NCBI GenBank assembly: GCA_045643465.1
Contig: JAZUKV010000035.1
Coordinates: 1-15,190, forward strand
DNA from: CAG-492 sp045643465
GTDB lineage: Bacteria > Bacillota > Clostridia > TANB77 > CAG-508
Direction of reading: 5' to 3'
Length of the DNA: 15,190 nucleotides
In this document: positions 14,140-15,190 of the stretch, piece after piece
How the letters are laid out: each line of letters opens with the position of its first letter
Numbering within the stretch: the stretch's first letter is position 1
Notes under the pieces: model-generated
The model's input: only the letters and a program-made list of their open reading frames with translations
What the model was told of the DNA's origin: nothing
The model's database searches: none
Made by a program: the position numbers and the translations under genes

Positions 14140-15190
14140 TTAATTATTATCTAGGTCTTCTGGTTCAATAATTTCAATGCTTACAACTTTTCCACCATCA
14201 TTAGTTCTCATTAATGTTACTCCTTGTGTTGCTCTTCCTAAGACACTAATTTCATCGACTTTTAATCTAATAATAGTACCCTTATCTGTAATTAACATTG
14301 CATCTTCATCACCTTTAGCAATTCTTATTCCTACTATGTCACCAGTTTTTGGAGTTACTTTATATGTAATTACTCCTCTACCACCTCTATTTTGAACTCT
14401 GTATTCAGTTACTTCTGTTCTTTTTCCAAATCCATTTTCAGTTATTGCAAGTAATGTAGAATCTTTACTATTAATTATTGATTCCATTCCTATAACACAA
14501 TCATTATCATCAAGTCTTATACCTATAACACCTTGTGCTGATCTTCCTACTGGTCTTACATCTTTTTCATCAAATGTTATACTTAAACCTTTTTTTGTTA
14601 CTAATACAACATTATCTTCACCGTCAGTTAATCTTACATCAATTAATTCATCATCATCTTTTAATGTTATTGATAATAATCCTGTTTTTCTTGAAGAATC
14701 ATATTCTGTTAATGGTGTTTTCTTAATTAAACCATTTCTTGTAGCCATTAATAAATATTTTCCATCTTCAAATGTTGTAATTGGAATTACTGCTGATATT
14801 TTTTCTCCATTATCTAATCTTAATAAATTAACAATCGCAGTTCCCTTTGCTGTTCTTCCAGCTTCTGGAATTTCATATCCTCTTAATCTATACAATTTTC
14901 CTTTATTACTAAAGAATAATATAGTATCATGAGTTGAAGCTGTAAATATTTGTTTTACAAAGTCTTCTTCTCTTGTAGAAATACCTGTAATTCCTTTTCC
15001 GCCTCTTCTTTGACTCTTATATGTGTCTATTGGCATTCTTTTAATATATCCAAAGTGTTTTAAAGCTATACCTGTTTTTTCTTCTTTATTTAAGTCTTCT
15101 AGTTCTAATTCTACTTCACCTGCTACTATTTTTGTTTTTCTGTCATCTCCAAACTTATCTCTCATTTCAACAAGTTCTTCTTTTATTACT
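14140..15190 (-). CDS. gyrA: DNA gyrase subunit A, C-terminal part (runs off the window)
   Basis: The last 350 codons of gyrA. The frame stays open to the window edge (VIKEELVE precedes the first internal Met at 15165), so the gene continues beyond 15190. Most of this piece is the C-terminal beta-pinwheel, which wraps DNA and allows negative supercoiling. The GyrA box QRRGGKG lies at 14992-15012 and marks gyrase rather than ParC. Repeated blades with GR.A.G and NRGGRGV.T motifs follow. It ends in a short acidic tail (EPEDLDNN), which is common and modulates DNA wrapping. The N-terminal catalytic part with the active-site Tyr lies outside the window, so the quinolone-determining region cannot be checked. 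Confidence 0.96.
   Translation of the reverse strand, partial: VIKEELVEMRDKFGDDRKTKIVAGEVELELEDLNKEEKTGIALKHFGYIKRMPIDTYKSQRRGGKGITGISTREEDFVKQIFTASTHDTILFFSNKGKLYRLRGYEIPEAGRTAKGTAIVNLLRLDNGEKISAVIPITTFEDGKYLLMATRNGLIKKTPLTEYDSSRKTGLLSITLKDDDELIDVRLTDGEDNVVLVTKKGLSITFDEKDVRPVGRSAQGVIGIRLDDNDCVIGMESIINSKDSTLLAITENGFGKRTEVTEYRVQNRGGRGVITYKVTPKTGDIVGIRIAKGDEDAMLITDKGTIIRLKVDEISVLGRATQGVTLMRTNDGGKVVSIEIIEPEDLDNN

Overview
The window reads as chromosome of a low-GC, Gram-positive anaerobe of the class Clostridia. I infer this from very AT-rich DNA in both genes and spacers, strong AGGAGG-type ribosome binding sites, TTGAMA-17-TATAAT promoters, a DnaD/DnaI-type replication initiation pair, VanW-G5 and NAGPA envelope proteins, and a reduced SufB/SufC pair. 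A gut or rumen uncultured clostridium is plausible, but I cannot name a genus from this sequence.

Layout, left to right. Positions 1-1014 hold a short FtsX/BceB-like permease whose ribosome binding site can pair with the predicted 5' end of its own mRNA. Positions 1088-3629 run rightward: a TtcA-type tRNA thiolase, then an overlapping SufC-like ATPase and SufB-like scaffold pair. The pair looks like the minimal two-gene Fe-S assembly system rather than a full SUF operon. Positions 3628-6695 hold a secreted M23 peptidase with four dockerin repeats (minus strand), a small DUF3592 membrane protein (plus) and a lipoprotein-type sortase (minus), separated by bidirectional terminators. A minus-strand tRNA-Pro(UGG) lies at 6746-6821.

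The 6822-7311 gap contains what I read as the remains of an IS200/IS605-type insertion sequence. Its Y1 transposase gene has lost its middle, but a promoter, the start of the gene, the C-terminal catalytic-Tyr helix and a dense right-end array of hairpins remain. Its last hairpin abuts the stop codon of the next gene.

Positions 7312-10023 carry two minus-strand genes: a membrane-anchored phosphodiester glycosidase (NAGPA family) and an M18 aminopeptidase. Positions 10061-14134 run rightward: a VanW-G5 envelope protein, then a DnaD-type and a DnaI/DnaC-type helicase-loading protein that probably form one operon. The window closes inside the 3' end of gyrA on the minus strand.

Three themes emerge. 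The first is Fe-S supply next to a probable Fe-S enzyme (ttcA beside the SufC/SufB pair). The second is the cell envelope: dockerin peptidase, sortase, NAGPA and VanW-G5. The third is chromosome replication: DnaD, DnaI and GyrA. The most notable items are the gutted IS200/IS605 derivative, the dockerin-bearing M23 peptidase, the lipobox-bearing sortase and the minimal SufC/SufB pair. I found no CRISPR array, prophage or clearly new multi-gene system.
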